Source: Cycas panzhihuaensis (taxonomy: Eukaryota > Cycadophyta). From it: DNA of 64,000 nt. Position 1 is the stretch's first letter. Each line of letters starts with the position of its first letter. The notes under the pieces are model-generated. The model ran no database searches. It saw nothing but the letters and a program-made list of their open reading frames with translations, and was not told the origin of the DNA. Positions 21,029 to 32,210 of this stretch are shown piece after piece. A program made the translations under genes and the position numbers. The stretch lies in the NCBI GenBank assembly GCA_023213395.1, contig CM041465.1:55249741-55313740 (forward strand), read 5' to 3'.

Positions 21029-21064
21029 CTTAACTGTAGCTGAAAGCTTCGAGTAAAGGGGACA

Positions 21065-21900
21065 CTACTTTTGATACACTGGGCAAGCGTCAAGAATGGT
21101 CGTAAGGTTATGCATGATGATGGAGGGGTCAATACCCTTCATATCCGAGTAGTCCCACGTGAATACATCATGGAATTCCTGGAATAGGAGGGAGTATTCC
21201 CTCACTTCATTAGGAGTACATTCCACTCCTACCTTGATGACCTTATCTAGGGCAAGGACTATGTCCTGAGTTGCCCCCATGCACATGGTATTTCCCTCCT
21301 TGAAATGGAGGGGGGCAAGATCGACTGGAAGAGAGGAAATGGAAGAAGGGATTGGGTCGGCTAATGTGGACCCAATCACTAAGACCTTCTGGTGGACAAG
21401 CTTGTGGTGACCAAGAGGCAAACTGGGCATGGAACCTGCTAAGTGCTCCAGCAAAGCCTCATCGTCTTCGAAGTAGTCCACCCCATGGATGGCCTGACTT
21501 TGAATGGATGAGGCACAGGATAGCGTGGGAGTGATAGGACCGGTATGGCCTGAAAGCTGCCCATCATCCCCAAGGGACTCTAAAGGAGAGTCAAGGAGAG
21601 GTCCCTCATAAAAAGCAAGAGGGAAACTCTCAACATCATCATCTATGGGAGGTGATGGGATGGAAGAGCCAGGAACATGATGATCGACATGTGCAATGTC
21701 ATGTGACGTAAAAATGACCAGGCTCTATAACAAAAGGGGTTCTAGGAGGAAACCTAGGACTAGGAGGATGCCCCACACTAGTGCGGAGGAACAAAACTGG
21801 GTGAGGACGATCGTCATCCTCGCTATGGGACCCGTCATCATCAAACATGGCGAGATACCCATAGCTCCTAACACCAATGGGGGCAAAATGCGTCAAATCA
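21065..21900 (-). pseudogene. Protease-RT linker of pol (B)
   Basis: Region between protease and RT with landmarks DLTHFAPIGV, FDDDGSHSEDDDRPHP, VDYFEDDEALLEHLAGSMP and VFTWDYSDMKGIDPSI. The last resembles the segment that precedes Gypsy RTs (F-x-W-x-x-x-D-M-x-G-I). Two main open pieces (21065-21481 and 21699-21896) sit in different frames. No enzymatic motif is recognised. Confidence 0.6.
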
Positions 21901-22079
21901 GGAGAAGAAGATATGGGATCTTCTTCGCGGTAAGAGGAATCGGGGATTCCAATGGAATAGGTAGAGACATGATCGGAAGGGCATTTGTTTCCTTTCGTAT
22001 GGCCATAGCTTATCTAAGCATAAGGCCTAGCTTATTTGGCGAGTGATCGCTTGCGGTAGACGACTTTCATTTGCATGTT

Positions 22080-22542
22080 ATGGATAAATTTAAGTTGCCC
22101 CCAACGGGTGGAATACATGGCTCACATTTGGTTAAGCCATGGTCAAACCAGAAGCAGGTTGTAATCAACGTCAATATCGAGGATGACGATGTCGGTCATG
22201 ACAGTCTTATCCTCGAGAGTACTGTGTATCAAGACAGATCCTAAGGGAGTCTTCTCGCTACCGTCATAACCCTGACAATGCCATGGAACAGGTTCCATAT
22301 GTAATGCTAAGCTCTTGCATAACATGCAAGGGCATGGCATTGACGGAAGAACCGTTATCCACGACGGTTCTTCGCAACTTGCAATCAGGAGTATCTATGG
22401 TAATGGTGAAAAGGAAGTTCCATTGGCGTTCCCTTCCATTAGACGTAGGAAGATCTTTGGGATCGAAAGAGATGACGAGTTCGCAACTTTGGGTTATGCC
22501 CAAGGCATGAACGGACGCGTCATTCAATTCTAGAGCTTCCAA
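22080..22542 (-). pseudogene. Aspartic protease of element B
   Basis: Retropepsin-like. The active-site triplet is DNG (VVDNGSSVNAMPL, codons 22351-22359) instead of DTG/DSG; the same DNG is in C and D. Similar DNGSS sites are, from memory, common in Ogre/Tat elements. The C-terminal block IDVDYNLLL is followed by a stop where other copies have GRPWLDQMG. The N-terminal lead is ALELNDASVHALGITQSC, shared with D. Confidence 0.75.
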
Positions 22543-25026
22543 GAGGAGTATTCGTTACTTGGGGCAACTTCTTAAGACATCCATGATGGGCATCTTGGCA
22601 GCCATAGTGAGAAGCTCTTCGACCACAGAGAAGGGCTTACCCCTCCCTATGGGTTGGGTAAGGGCTCTCCTGAAGTCGAATCTACCAGGGCGGACGAGAA
22701 TGCTCTTAGGAAGTACGGGAATCTCCAGAGGAATGGCTTCCAGAGGGTGATCAAGTTGCGAGGTAGACGCGGAGGCGCCTGTTGCCTCCTTTGTGACTTG
22801 AGACTGGATCAACGCGTAAAGGGGAGTGGTCTCAAGCATTTGGATCACCTTCTTTCCCTTATTACGGGACCATGAAGGTGATGGAGTACAGCGGTCAGGG
22901 GAGCGCGAAGGGGAAGATAGCCTTCGCACACCCTTCCCTCTACCATGCGAAGGGCGAGAATCGAGGGATCTATCCAGATTCTGATTGTTCCTTTGCTGAA
23001 CATCATGACCACGTTCCCCATGTTTGGAGAACGGGTCTCTATGAATGGGTTGATCGAGGTTAGGCCTCGATGCCTACCTAGGGGACGGATCACGCGGCGG
23101 GGCGTCACATGGGTGCTGCGCCCGACAATGTGAATCATTATGGAAACACTTCTCGTGGATGGAACACCACCTCTTCTCAAGGGGAGGATCGATCTTCCTT
23201 GCTTGAGAAGGTTGGATGTTACCCCCTTTGGGGGGCACCGCACGAGAAGCTTGCTGAACTGGTTTATAGGGGGTCAGCGATGAAGGAGGCTGGAGTTTAA
23301 GCTCCTTTATCGTGCGCTCGAATGAGTGAATAGTGGAGTTAAGAGGATCTAGGGTCCTCTCAGTCGGATGAGAGGTAGGCCTAGCGGGCTGCGAAGGTTT
23401 GGTTTCCTTCGCTAGGGGAGGTGCCTCACGACGTTGTGAGGGCTTAGGAGGTTTTGGATCTCAATGGCCTCTAATGCTAAGCACCTCGTAATCGCAGAGT
23501 CACATGTGGTTGCCGCCATCTTAAGGACTTCCACATGCACTTCGGGGTAAAGTGCGTTGACGAAGAGATCTCACTTCAACTCTTCAGGCAACGTGGCCTT
23601 AGTAGAGTGAAGGAGACCATGAAAAGTCACGATTCATTTCGTCGTGACCTTGTTTAAGCAACAGAAGCACTTTCATCCCACTTTCAAATGGACGGGCTAT
23701 GTCAAAATAGTTGACGAACTCGTCTACCAATTGCTGGAACGAAGAGATCGAATGAGCAGGGAGATAGTAAAACCACTTGAGGGCGTCGCCCTATAAGGAT
23801 CACATAAATAGCTTCATCAAAATATGGTCGTAAGCCCAATAATCGATGCATGCCATAGAGAAACTACATAAGTGCTTGGTTGGGTCTTGCGATGAAGTTC
23901 CGTCAAATTTGGGAATTTTAGGAGGGTGAGGCGGCAGGTTAGTCCTTAGTGTCTCAACAGATAACAGTGTTGACCTATAGTCCATGAAAGGACGTGTCCT
24001 TACATAGGCCAATAGATTGACGATCGGTAGAGGAACAAGAATGGATGGGGGTGGTAAACCCATCCCTCCTTGGGGGAACACCCCTTGTTGGAAAGGGGGT
24101 TGTGGGTAAATGCCTTGGAAGGGAGCTATGTTCCCTTGCGAAGACGCGGCAATGGGAGTTGCGCTAGATGGCAAAAATGAAGGGTGAGGGACCAGTTTTT
24201 ACCCATATGGGCCACCCGTAGGTGGCGCAACTCCATATGGGTGCAACAGGTCCACACTATAAGTAGGAAGATGGTTTCCCCTACCCTACCCCCAAGGTTG
24301 AGACGTGTAACCTAGGGGCACGTAAAGGGAAGGACCACCAGCAGGGTTTTGAATGTATGTAGGAGTGGGTCCTACATAGTTGATGGTAGCACCACTAGTA
24401 GGGCCTTGAGGCCTACTAGGAAACGCATGCACCACGCTCAAGGCAAAGACATCTGCTTGACTCAGAAACGGCATGCTAACCCCAAGTTGGGGAAAGGACA
24501 TGCCATGAACGGGTCCTGAAGAAGTAGGACCACGGCTAGAGATAGGCAGCGCAATGTTTACCCTAGGAGCCAGTGTAGACATGGCATAGGACGAGTGTGC
24601 ATGGGCAGAAACATCATTCGTTGTATGAGGCGCAGGTATGGATGAGGAAGATGCTACATTACACAACATTTCTTCAAACCACCTAGGATGCGTTTAGCAG
24701 CGAGTTGCTTGAAAGTACTCGATGAGTGCTTCAACCGCGTCGGTGGGAGGGGTATCCTCATAGCCATACGAGGTCGACGAGATCTCGAATGTCAGGGATC
24801 CCTCAGGATGCTCCTCGTAAGGCTCACTAGTAGGATAGTGAGTCTCATGAGGAGACGAATCTTCTGCCGTGTGAGCAGAAGGACAAAAGTCAATAGGATG
24901 AAACTGGTCATCTGGATAATAGATGGAATCATCACCCCCATGGGCGGATTCCAGGACAGATGAGGGGAACTCTTGAGTTTCCGAAGCCATGGTATGGTAA
25001 GCCCAATCGGACGGGTAACCTTCCAT
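22543..25026 (-). pseudogene. gag of element B
   Basis: The ATG at 25026 gives MEGYPSDWAYHTM, a start shared with C and D. An acidic, Ser/Pro-rich N-terminus (24694-25026, 24286-24669) is followed by a Pro/Gly-rich stretch (FQQGVFPQGGMGLPPPS) and the gag core (PKFDGTSSQDPTKHL, IDYWAYDHILMKLF, then FHDLL and TRCLALEAIEI). The zinc knuckle at 23125-23166 is intact: CSIHEKCFHNDSHC, that is C-x2-H-x4-H-x4-C, as in Tat-type gags. A basic Arg/Ser region (RRLSSPSRSPDR) and a linker to protease (22555-22929) close it. Several stops, such as TAA after GPYG, interrupt the frame. Confidence 0.8.
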
Positions 25027-25273
25027 TGTCGAATCGGGGTTCGACGATGGAAGGGAACGAGGCGATGGGTCTTCTAACAACAGTGGCAGACCTCGCAAGC
25101 GATGTGAGAAACATCGCATGCAATGCCTTTGCGAGTGTTGTTAGAAGAAAACGAAAAGAAGGAAATGAAGCAAGCATGTTGGGGGTTGCCCAACCAAAAT
25201 ATAGAATAAGAGACTACCTAGAGGCAAGAACACCAACGAAAAGGGGAAGCGAATCTAGCTCCCTTACTGGCAA

Positions 25274-25291
25274 TCCCCAGTATGGTCGCCA
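25274..25291 (-). other. Primer binding site, element B
   Basis: Minus strand TGGCGACCATACTGGGGA, one base inside the 5' LTR. It resembles the complement of plant Arg-tRNA 3' ends (TGGCGAC start and CTGGGGA end). Identity is by eye. Confidence 0.65.
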
Positions 25292-25292
25292 G

Positions 25293-27874
25293 TGAAACGC
25301 TCACTATGGGGTGGTGTCCAACGTCTAGCAAAATAATATAAGAGTATGCTATGCTAACTAAGCTAGGCAGCGAGGACCTCACCTCGGAGGACATCCGTGA
25401 GTCAGAGCGCAGATTCGGGACTGCAAGGTACCTGGTTGCTTCCAGGTAGCCATGCAAAGCAAGGCCTTCCTACCCTTTGGATGGCCGGGAAGGAGAGAGA
25501 ATGCCTTGCATGTTGTGTCTTCTCAAGGCAATGAGAAGGCAACGAATGGAAGGGCAACTAACTAATGTGTAGGCAAATACAAGAAAGGGCATAATGAGGG
25601 CAACCTGAATGCAATGCGAGCAAGTTAACTATGCTATGCTATGCTATGCTACACTAGCTAAAGCAAGAAATAATGTAAAAATAAATACAATTTTCCTTTT
25701 TCCCTTATAGTCTTTTACAATTTCCTAACTACACAGGCAAATGCATGAAAGGTAGCAATGTAAAAGGGGATACGTGGGAAACAAGGGGAATACCTAGACC
25801 CGGCGCTTGAATGGAGTGCAGTTCATCTCTCTAAGTCCCATCCCTTTCTACTCCGTTCATCGTGCATGCAATACCTATCAACGGTAGTTGCTAGAAGCGA
25901 TAGAAGAGGGGTTTACTTACCTCTCCTTAAGCATGCAAAAATAAATAAATGGAAAGAAATGAAAAGCTTGAAACCAAAAAAGAAATACACTATGCAAGGA
26001 ACTAACCTGCAATGGGTTCGTCCCACGTGTCACTTCACCAATACACGGTCCTGCAAATGGGTGAGAAGAACACCTTCCTCTCAGAAGAGAGGCCATGAGA
26101 TATACCAAAATATATATATTAAAATCAAATGGGACTAAGATCTATGCTAAGCATCGAAATATAACCAAATGAAATAGCAACATGCAAGAAATACTCTCAC
26201 CACCATACACCACGAAGACACTTGAAAGGGAAAGGAGTATAGCCTCAGGATGGCTAACTCACCCACGGGAGACCTCCAAAGAACTCGGGAAGGAGAAACT
26301 AATTAGCAACTAAGTAGTGAGGCAACAAACCGTAACAAGGAAAAGAATAATAGAAAAAAAACTGGGGCTTAGGTAGTGCCCAACACCAACAGGTGAGACT
26401 TCTGGCGATGACCTAGTGATGGGTTGCCTATGCTGACTTGAACACCCCAACTAAATTCCCTAAACTCCCTTAGCCCGTCCCCTAAGAAAGTGGTGATGGC
26501 AAAGGGAAAGAGGACAAGGGACCGAACCCTTGGGGAGAAGGACGGCAATGGAGGACGAAACCCCGCCTACCTCCCTCAAATCCTCGTATGTTACTCCTTT
26601 GCACCGGTTAACCAAGGAAGGGGTAAAAGAGATGGTTTAAGGAAAAACAGAGAGGCCTCAAAGAAATAACGGGAGGGTATTACTAATCTAGTGCAACACT
26701 ATGAGGAAAACTAGCTAACTAGGATCTCATTCATTAACAGACAAAAGAAATAGGAACAAAATGAATTGCAATTAGAAATAAGAAGTACCTTGTAGGAAGA
26801 AGATCAAGCATGAACTTTGCTGTTAAGAAACAACAGCAATAACCAACGTATGAGGACTGATCATGAGAGGTTCTTACAAGAGTGAAAATGAGGAAAACTC
26901 CTTGCAAACTTGGAGCCTTGGAAGTTGGCTCTTTTGGGGAAGCTTTTGGGTGAAAATGTCCTTTAGAACCTTGAGCACCTGCAAAGAGGGATGAGGCTTC
27001 TTTGTGGAGAGTCAGAGGGGGTAGCAATGGCCCTGCAAGTCCAGCTGGTAGCAATCATTTTCTCCTTTGTCCAGTTGCTGTGCATATGCGTTGTCTTTCT
27101 CTATGTGTTTTCTTGTTGAAAAGTTAGAAAATTTTCCAAAAGATTTGAAAAATGGCCAAAAGATCTGAAAAATGGGGAGCAAAATCTCCTTTATCCCCCT
27201 GTTCATAATAAGTGAATGTTGGGGATGTCAGGGTGACTCGAATCAATCAACGCCACGCCAGCACTCGCAAAAAAATGGAAATCACACGTGGTTCTCTTTT
27301 TAAATTTCAAACAACAGATTATAAGAAACTATGCGGTACCACAGCAAAGACTACGGTACCACTAAGTTTATAGCGGTATTAGGCTGGAAACAAAAAACAA
27401 GAAAAAGGAGCAGAAACATCAGGTTTGGGGTAAAAACCAAGGCTAAACATAAGCTGGAGCAGCTGGGGGAATGCCCAGGTAATGGGCAGGTACCCAAAAT
27501 AATGAAAAGAGTCCTAACTAAGGATTAAATCAAGCTCAAGAAGGACTGTAACGTAAACAACATGTTGTAATGGGAGCAAACAGGACTGACTGAAACATCC
27601 TGAGAGACCGTGGAGACAACGTGGGTGGTTGTGCACCATACGGGGTGTAGCATTCACTGAGGAATGCCCTCGTTGTGAGTCGTCATAGGCTGATGGTGTG
27701 TCGTAAGCACATGCATTATGAGCAAGTAGAAAAGCAATGCATGCAAAGTGTGCATATGTCAAGCAACCTACTCTAAATAACCTTAATCAAGCATGGGCAA
27801 GAAAAGGTAAGAAAGTATACCTGAACAAATCTGCGTCTATGCGTCTCGAGTCCATTCCCAGTAGTTGGGAAATA
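25293..27874 (-). repeat. 5' LTR of element B
   Basis: 2582 bp. The inner end begins TGAAACGC on the plus strand (CA end on the minus). The outer end reads TATTTCCC on the minus strand, so the usual TG is TA. It aligns along its length with D's and C's LTRs. Its 3' copy is outside the window to the left. Confidence 0.88.
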
Positions 27875-29125
27875 ATTGATAAAGAAAAAAATAAGAAACA
27901 CAAGATAATCGACTCAAAGATAGCCACAAATAAGCTAAGATGAAAGCAAACCTCTTGGGGATTTAGACAACTATGGAAGAATGAGAAAGAGTAACTATTT
28001 TGTTAATGAAGAGATGAGTATTCTTTACAATAGTCTACCTCTTTTTTATCCTATAAAGGGCAGAACTTTTAACCAAATTTCCAAGATAGAAAATGATACA
28101 AAGGGACTTCAAATATCACCAAGAAGGAGGAAAAGATTTTAAGCACAAACAATCATAAAAGAGTAGAAGATTTACGAGAATTCACAATAGAAAAGATCTT
28201 ACCAAGAATGAGAAGTTTGAAGCTAAAAGGTTTGTAAGAAACTAAGAAATTTGAGAAGCACCAATCATTGAAATTTGAGTGTCAACAAAGCAACAACCAA
28301 AGCTTCAAAGTCTTCTCTTGACTTCATTATTTTTTCTCTAAAAATAGTCTTCTAAGTAGTAGTAGTAAAGTCTTTCAAAAATTTCTAAAAATATCAAGAA
28401 TCACTTCCAAAATACTTCCTCTCTAAGCTTATACACTTTGAATAATAGATCACACTAGGGTTGTGTGCATTCTAGGCGCAAAAGAGGCGCAAAAGAGGGA
28501 GATTTTCATCAAATCTAGGTGACGACATACAAAAAATTAGTGTGCTAAAAGAGTTATATATATATATATATACGATAATAAAAAATGCAACTAGCCATAT
28601 TTTTAGATCCATGAAAAATGTGACTTTCTTCTAAAAATAAAATTGATTATGTTTTTGGTAGGACCAAAAATGTGATGAATCAAGAGGCGAAAATAAATTA
28701 CTGAAAAGTCAAAAAATAATTTTTATTGGTAAATATTAGTATAAATGACTTTAACCAATGAGGAAAGTAGCCTAAAAGAGATGAAAATAATAAGCACAAG
28801 CCCAAATATTAATTAAAGAAAAATATCTAAGGGTGGAATCAAGATCAAAAAGTGAAATAAAAAAACTCAAACTAAAGAAAAATTAGAATAAGAATCATCA
28901 TAAAAGAGAAATTTAGTGTCATAGTTATCACTCAATAGTAGGTGATAGCATAATAATATATCCATCATCATTCAACATACATCATCAATAGAATAAATAT
29001 AATATTTTATCAAAACATGACCTAATACATATGAAACGAACTAAATCAATTATTTTCATATGAAACATACAAGGAACCTATTAAAAGTGATAAAGATTAA
29101 CAAGAGAGATAGGTTTAGTGAAACA

Positions 29126-29136
29126 TTTTCCCCCTT
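29126..29136 (-). other. Candidate polypurine tract with TG-initial LTR edge (region E)
   Basis: The minus strand reads AAGGGGGAAAA and then TGTTTCACTAAACC. A purine run directly followed by TG is what a 3' LTR edge looks like, and TGTTTCA is how A's LTR starts. Beyond these bases I see no match to A-D LTRs. If real, the PMD copy at 30079 would again lie on the opposite strand just 5' of a 3' LTR. Confidence 0.3.
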
Positions 29137-29429
29137 GACACTTGAAGCTCCTACTTTAGAAAGATAGTAGGATGGTGAAAGGTGGCAATGATGGGAGTGA
29201 AAGATTTTCTATCAAAAGCCTAAAAAAAGTTTAGTATGTCATATGCAAATGATGAATCACTAATCTACAAAAGATCTATAATGTAATCAAACCAATTTTA
29301 ATACTTCTAAAATAATAAGTTAAAAGAATGTTACCTAAAAGCTTACTCAAAAGGACTGGTTTTACATTCACTAAACAAAAGATCAATGTCAAATACCCAT
29401 AAACTAGATGAAACTTCAAAATCCAACTA

Positions 29430-29660
29430 GTCATAGTTTATCTTTCATTAACCATACTTCAGAGGAAAGGTCCCTTTGTTAAAATATAAATGATAAACTA
29501 TCATAGTTTTTGGGCTCATTAACAGGTGACGGTTTAGAGCCTCCCATTATAGTTTAAACTCACTAATGAAGTGAAGGACTTTGAAGCTTGATTGTCATAG
29601 TTTAAGCTCATCGACAATAAGATTTTAGAGCATTCCCTATCATAGTTTAAGCTTTTTAAT
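29430..29660. repeat. Cluster of ATCATAGTTTAAGCTCAT-like units
   Basis: Five diverged units built on (T)CATAGTTTAAGCTCATT occur near 29430, 29501, 29549, 29600 and 29641, spaced about 40-70 bases. They lie upstream of the region E PMD promoter. No match within A-D was noticed. Function unknown. Confidence 0.5.
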
Positions 29661-29928
29661 AGTGAAAGAGATCAGATTATTTTGGAGAGCAATTTAATAA
29701 TCGATCTTAAAGGGAAATAAATGAGAAATATATCATTTAGGTCTTCAAAAGGCTCCATGGAAGATAAATATATTAAATTTAATAATTAAGCCTAATAGAT
29801 GAATTATGTCACTATTCCAAAGTAATTGCATTTGATAATGATGATTGTAGAGAGGTAGAATTCATTTTGATAAACCCGATAGATGAAAGAAAAATTCCTG
29901 TTTAGAAAAGAGAGAAAAACCCCTCCTC

Positions 29929-29937
29929 TTTATTAAG
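29929..29937 (+). promoter_or_regulatory. TATA-like site of region E PMD gene
   Basis: TTTATTAAG followed by AAAAAAAGATGAAAATTAAATTTCATTTT aligns in parts with B's TATATAAGG...GAATGAAAATCGGATTCATTTT. It is about 149 bp before the exon 1 ATG at 30079, against 161-167 bp in A-C. Changes are mostly C to T or G to A. Confidence 0.5.
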
Positions 29938-30078
29938 AAAAAAAGATGAAAATTAAATTTCATTTTTTGTAGGAGAGAATAAAAAAAACAAGTTGTGTGA
30001 GGAACTTTTCTCTCGTTTCTAAGGAAGTCTAGAGTTATTCAGGTAGGATATTAGATCTAGGAGATATAGATTATCAAG

Positions 30079-32210
30079 ATGTAGTAGGGAGTGAGATATC
30101 TAGTGAGTATGCTTCTTAATTAAAAAAAAAAAAATAATTTACATATCAAAAACGTAATTTTACAGTGCGAAAGATATAGATATAATATTAAAAACAGGAT
30201 TATATTATGAAAATGTGATAATATCATCAAAAACATGATTTTACAATTTGAAGGTAATAAAAAGAAATCACATTTTTTGCAGTAACATCACTTTTTTTAC
30301 CGTGAAGTCACATTTTTAGCTATTTTATTATGTTTTTAAAATTTTAAAAGAAAAAACTTAAAAACTTAAAATCTAATAACATGAAAAAAGAACTTTGATG
30401 TGATTATTTTGATGTGATGCAGCCTTTGGAGACAGTAGAGACATGAGAAAATGAGGGACTAGCCATAGGAGAGCGAGTTAGTTAGTTGAATGAGAGAGAT
30501 TAGGCAATTCTTAGGACTTGTGGACTATTAGGGGTAAGTGGATCGACCCAGTTAGTTATGGAGTATGAGATACTCCATGATTTTATTAGTTCTTGGATTT
30601 TGGATCATAATATTTTCAGAGTACAGGTAATTAGAGAGATTCGTATCACTTTGAGGGATGTATGAAGGATTTTGGGAGCAAGCTAGCATGGGGAGAGAGT
30701 AAGACTCAGTAGGATAGTAGACAATGAGTCTTAGGCAATATGTAGCCAGTATCTAATAAATTTTACTAATCAATTTGCCCCCCACAAGATATCTATAGAG
30801 GCCATATGGACTGTAGAGGGTGTTCCTATTATATAGAGGATCATCATCCTCATCATTATATATAGGATTTCTAGAACCTAAAACTTTATGGGGGTTCTGA
30901 CTCAGTGGGCAAGAGTAGTGAGGAGATATAAAGATGGTGTTTGAATGAATTAGAGGCAGTATATAGTAGATAGTATGTATCTATAGCTATCGGGGATTAG
31001 GAGATAGAGGAGAGGGGGATTCTCTTACAACTCCATCCTAATGTGTTGGTTATACAATCACGTGCCATTAATGAGACTAGGAACAGCATCAAGAGAGTTG
31101 ATTGTTATGGATCTAGGGATGAATAGGTCATACATGAGAGCATGGATTCATACCAAGATAGCCATCGTAGCGAGGAGTACTCATAGCCATCTATTGAGTA
31201 GGATGACTAGGAGACAACTAATAGAGGATGCATATGAGGGACTATCGATATGGAGTGATGATGAGGTGGATGTAGTGGAGAGAGGAGCAATAGAAGAGGC
31301 TCATATCACTAGTAGAAGGAGAAGGAGAGGTATAGAGAGAGGAGGCAAAGGTAGGAGAGATAATAGAGGTGGTGGCGAGATGGGTAAAGGAGGGAGAGAA
31401 AGGGCATCAATAAGCAGAGGAGAGGGAGGGAGTCGACAGGTACTCAAGAGGGTAGGTGGAGCATTAGATGGAGATAGGCAAGGTTCCTATAGAGCATTGA
31501 GTTAGGATTAGCAGAGGAGTAGGTAAGAGGAGGTGGGAGCAAGGTAGGAGAGGGAGATACTACCCAAGAGTCTTCCCAAGAGCCTCATAGAGAGGGAGTG
31601 CCACAGGTAAAGGAGGAGATGGTAGTGGAACCAACAAGAGGAGGTGAGCTAGCAGGTATGCCAGTTAATTAGTTTTGAATATCTTAAATTATGTTTTCCT
31701 TTCAATTATATATTCTCTTCTTAGGAGACTGATCATGATTTATATGTTTTCTATGGACAAATGATGAGAGCATGACTCTGGCAGAGGTAAGAAGGACACT
31801 AGATTTGATCTTCCTATATGTACCTATATTGAAAGAGGTTCCGGCATGGAACATAGTAGATCGCACACTCCTAGGGCACGGTATTAACTATTTCAATTGT
31901 GTACTTTGAGCTCAAGACATGTTCATAGATATGAGAGTAGAGTTGAGACTTTGAGAGTTAGAGCTTAAGATAACTAAGGATGAGGGATGCCATCTATGTA
32001 GAATGTCGTTGGCACAAGTGAGAGTGTAAGTCACTCTATTTGGGAGTACTAAAAAGTAGTAGGGATGATATCTTCTACTATGTAGGGAGTCTACATATGG
32101 ATAGACTCCAGACAAAGGAGAGAGGATAGATCAAGGAGCACATGAGAGATCTTGTTAGGGCTTACAAAGATGAGTATATTCTATATATATATGGGGATAG
32201 GAGGTAGATG
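30079..32210 (+). pseudogene. Ancient AT-shifted copy of the PMD gene (region E)
   Basis: Keeps the gene model of A-C. Exon 1 (30079-30102) is ATG plus seven codons with donor GTGAGTAT, though codons 2 and 3 are TAG. Intron 1 (30103-30422) ends GTGATGCAG. Exon 2 starts at 30423: nine bases then ACAGT, exactly as in B. It reads CGLLGV, then FISSWILDHNIFRVQVIREI, ITLRDV and RILGA, matching the HWDRRRHVFHLPQ...TLGDIWRILGV core, and later RGGFSYNSILMCWLYNHVP. A basic Arg/Gly tail lies at 31300-31470. A second intron is likely at about 31656-31724 (GTATGC...TTCTTAG). A final part near 32120 aligns with the exon 3 segment encoding GERDRIQ. Many stops: a pseudogene. It may come from an older element or from a captured host gene. 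Confidence 0.7.

Larger units (their letters stand above)
14843..27874 (-). mobile_element. Element B, main part with 5' LTR
   Basis: The larger part of the element that received A. In its own sense it has the 5' LTR (25293-27874), primer site, gag, protease, linker, RT, RNase H, integrase, and an opposite-strand PMD gene (15269-17625). It continues across A at 1-854. The internal region without A is at least 11.3 kb, close to C's 11.4 kb, so B represents the full plan. Stops and frameshifts occur in every domain. Confidence 0.9.

Noticed and set aside
22845-23243. 132-codon minus frame in B's gag
   Set aside because: It is a shadow of gag in another phase; the true phase carries the zinc knuckle.
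31041-31505. 154-codon open frame in region E as a separate gene
   Set aside because: It starts inside the PMD exon 2 homology (FSYNSILMCWLYNHVP) and continues into its basic tail. It is a piece of the old PMD copy, not an independent gene.
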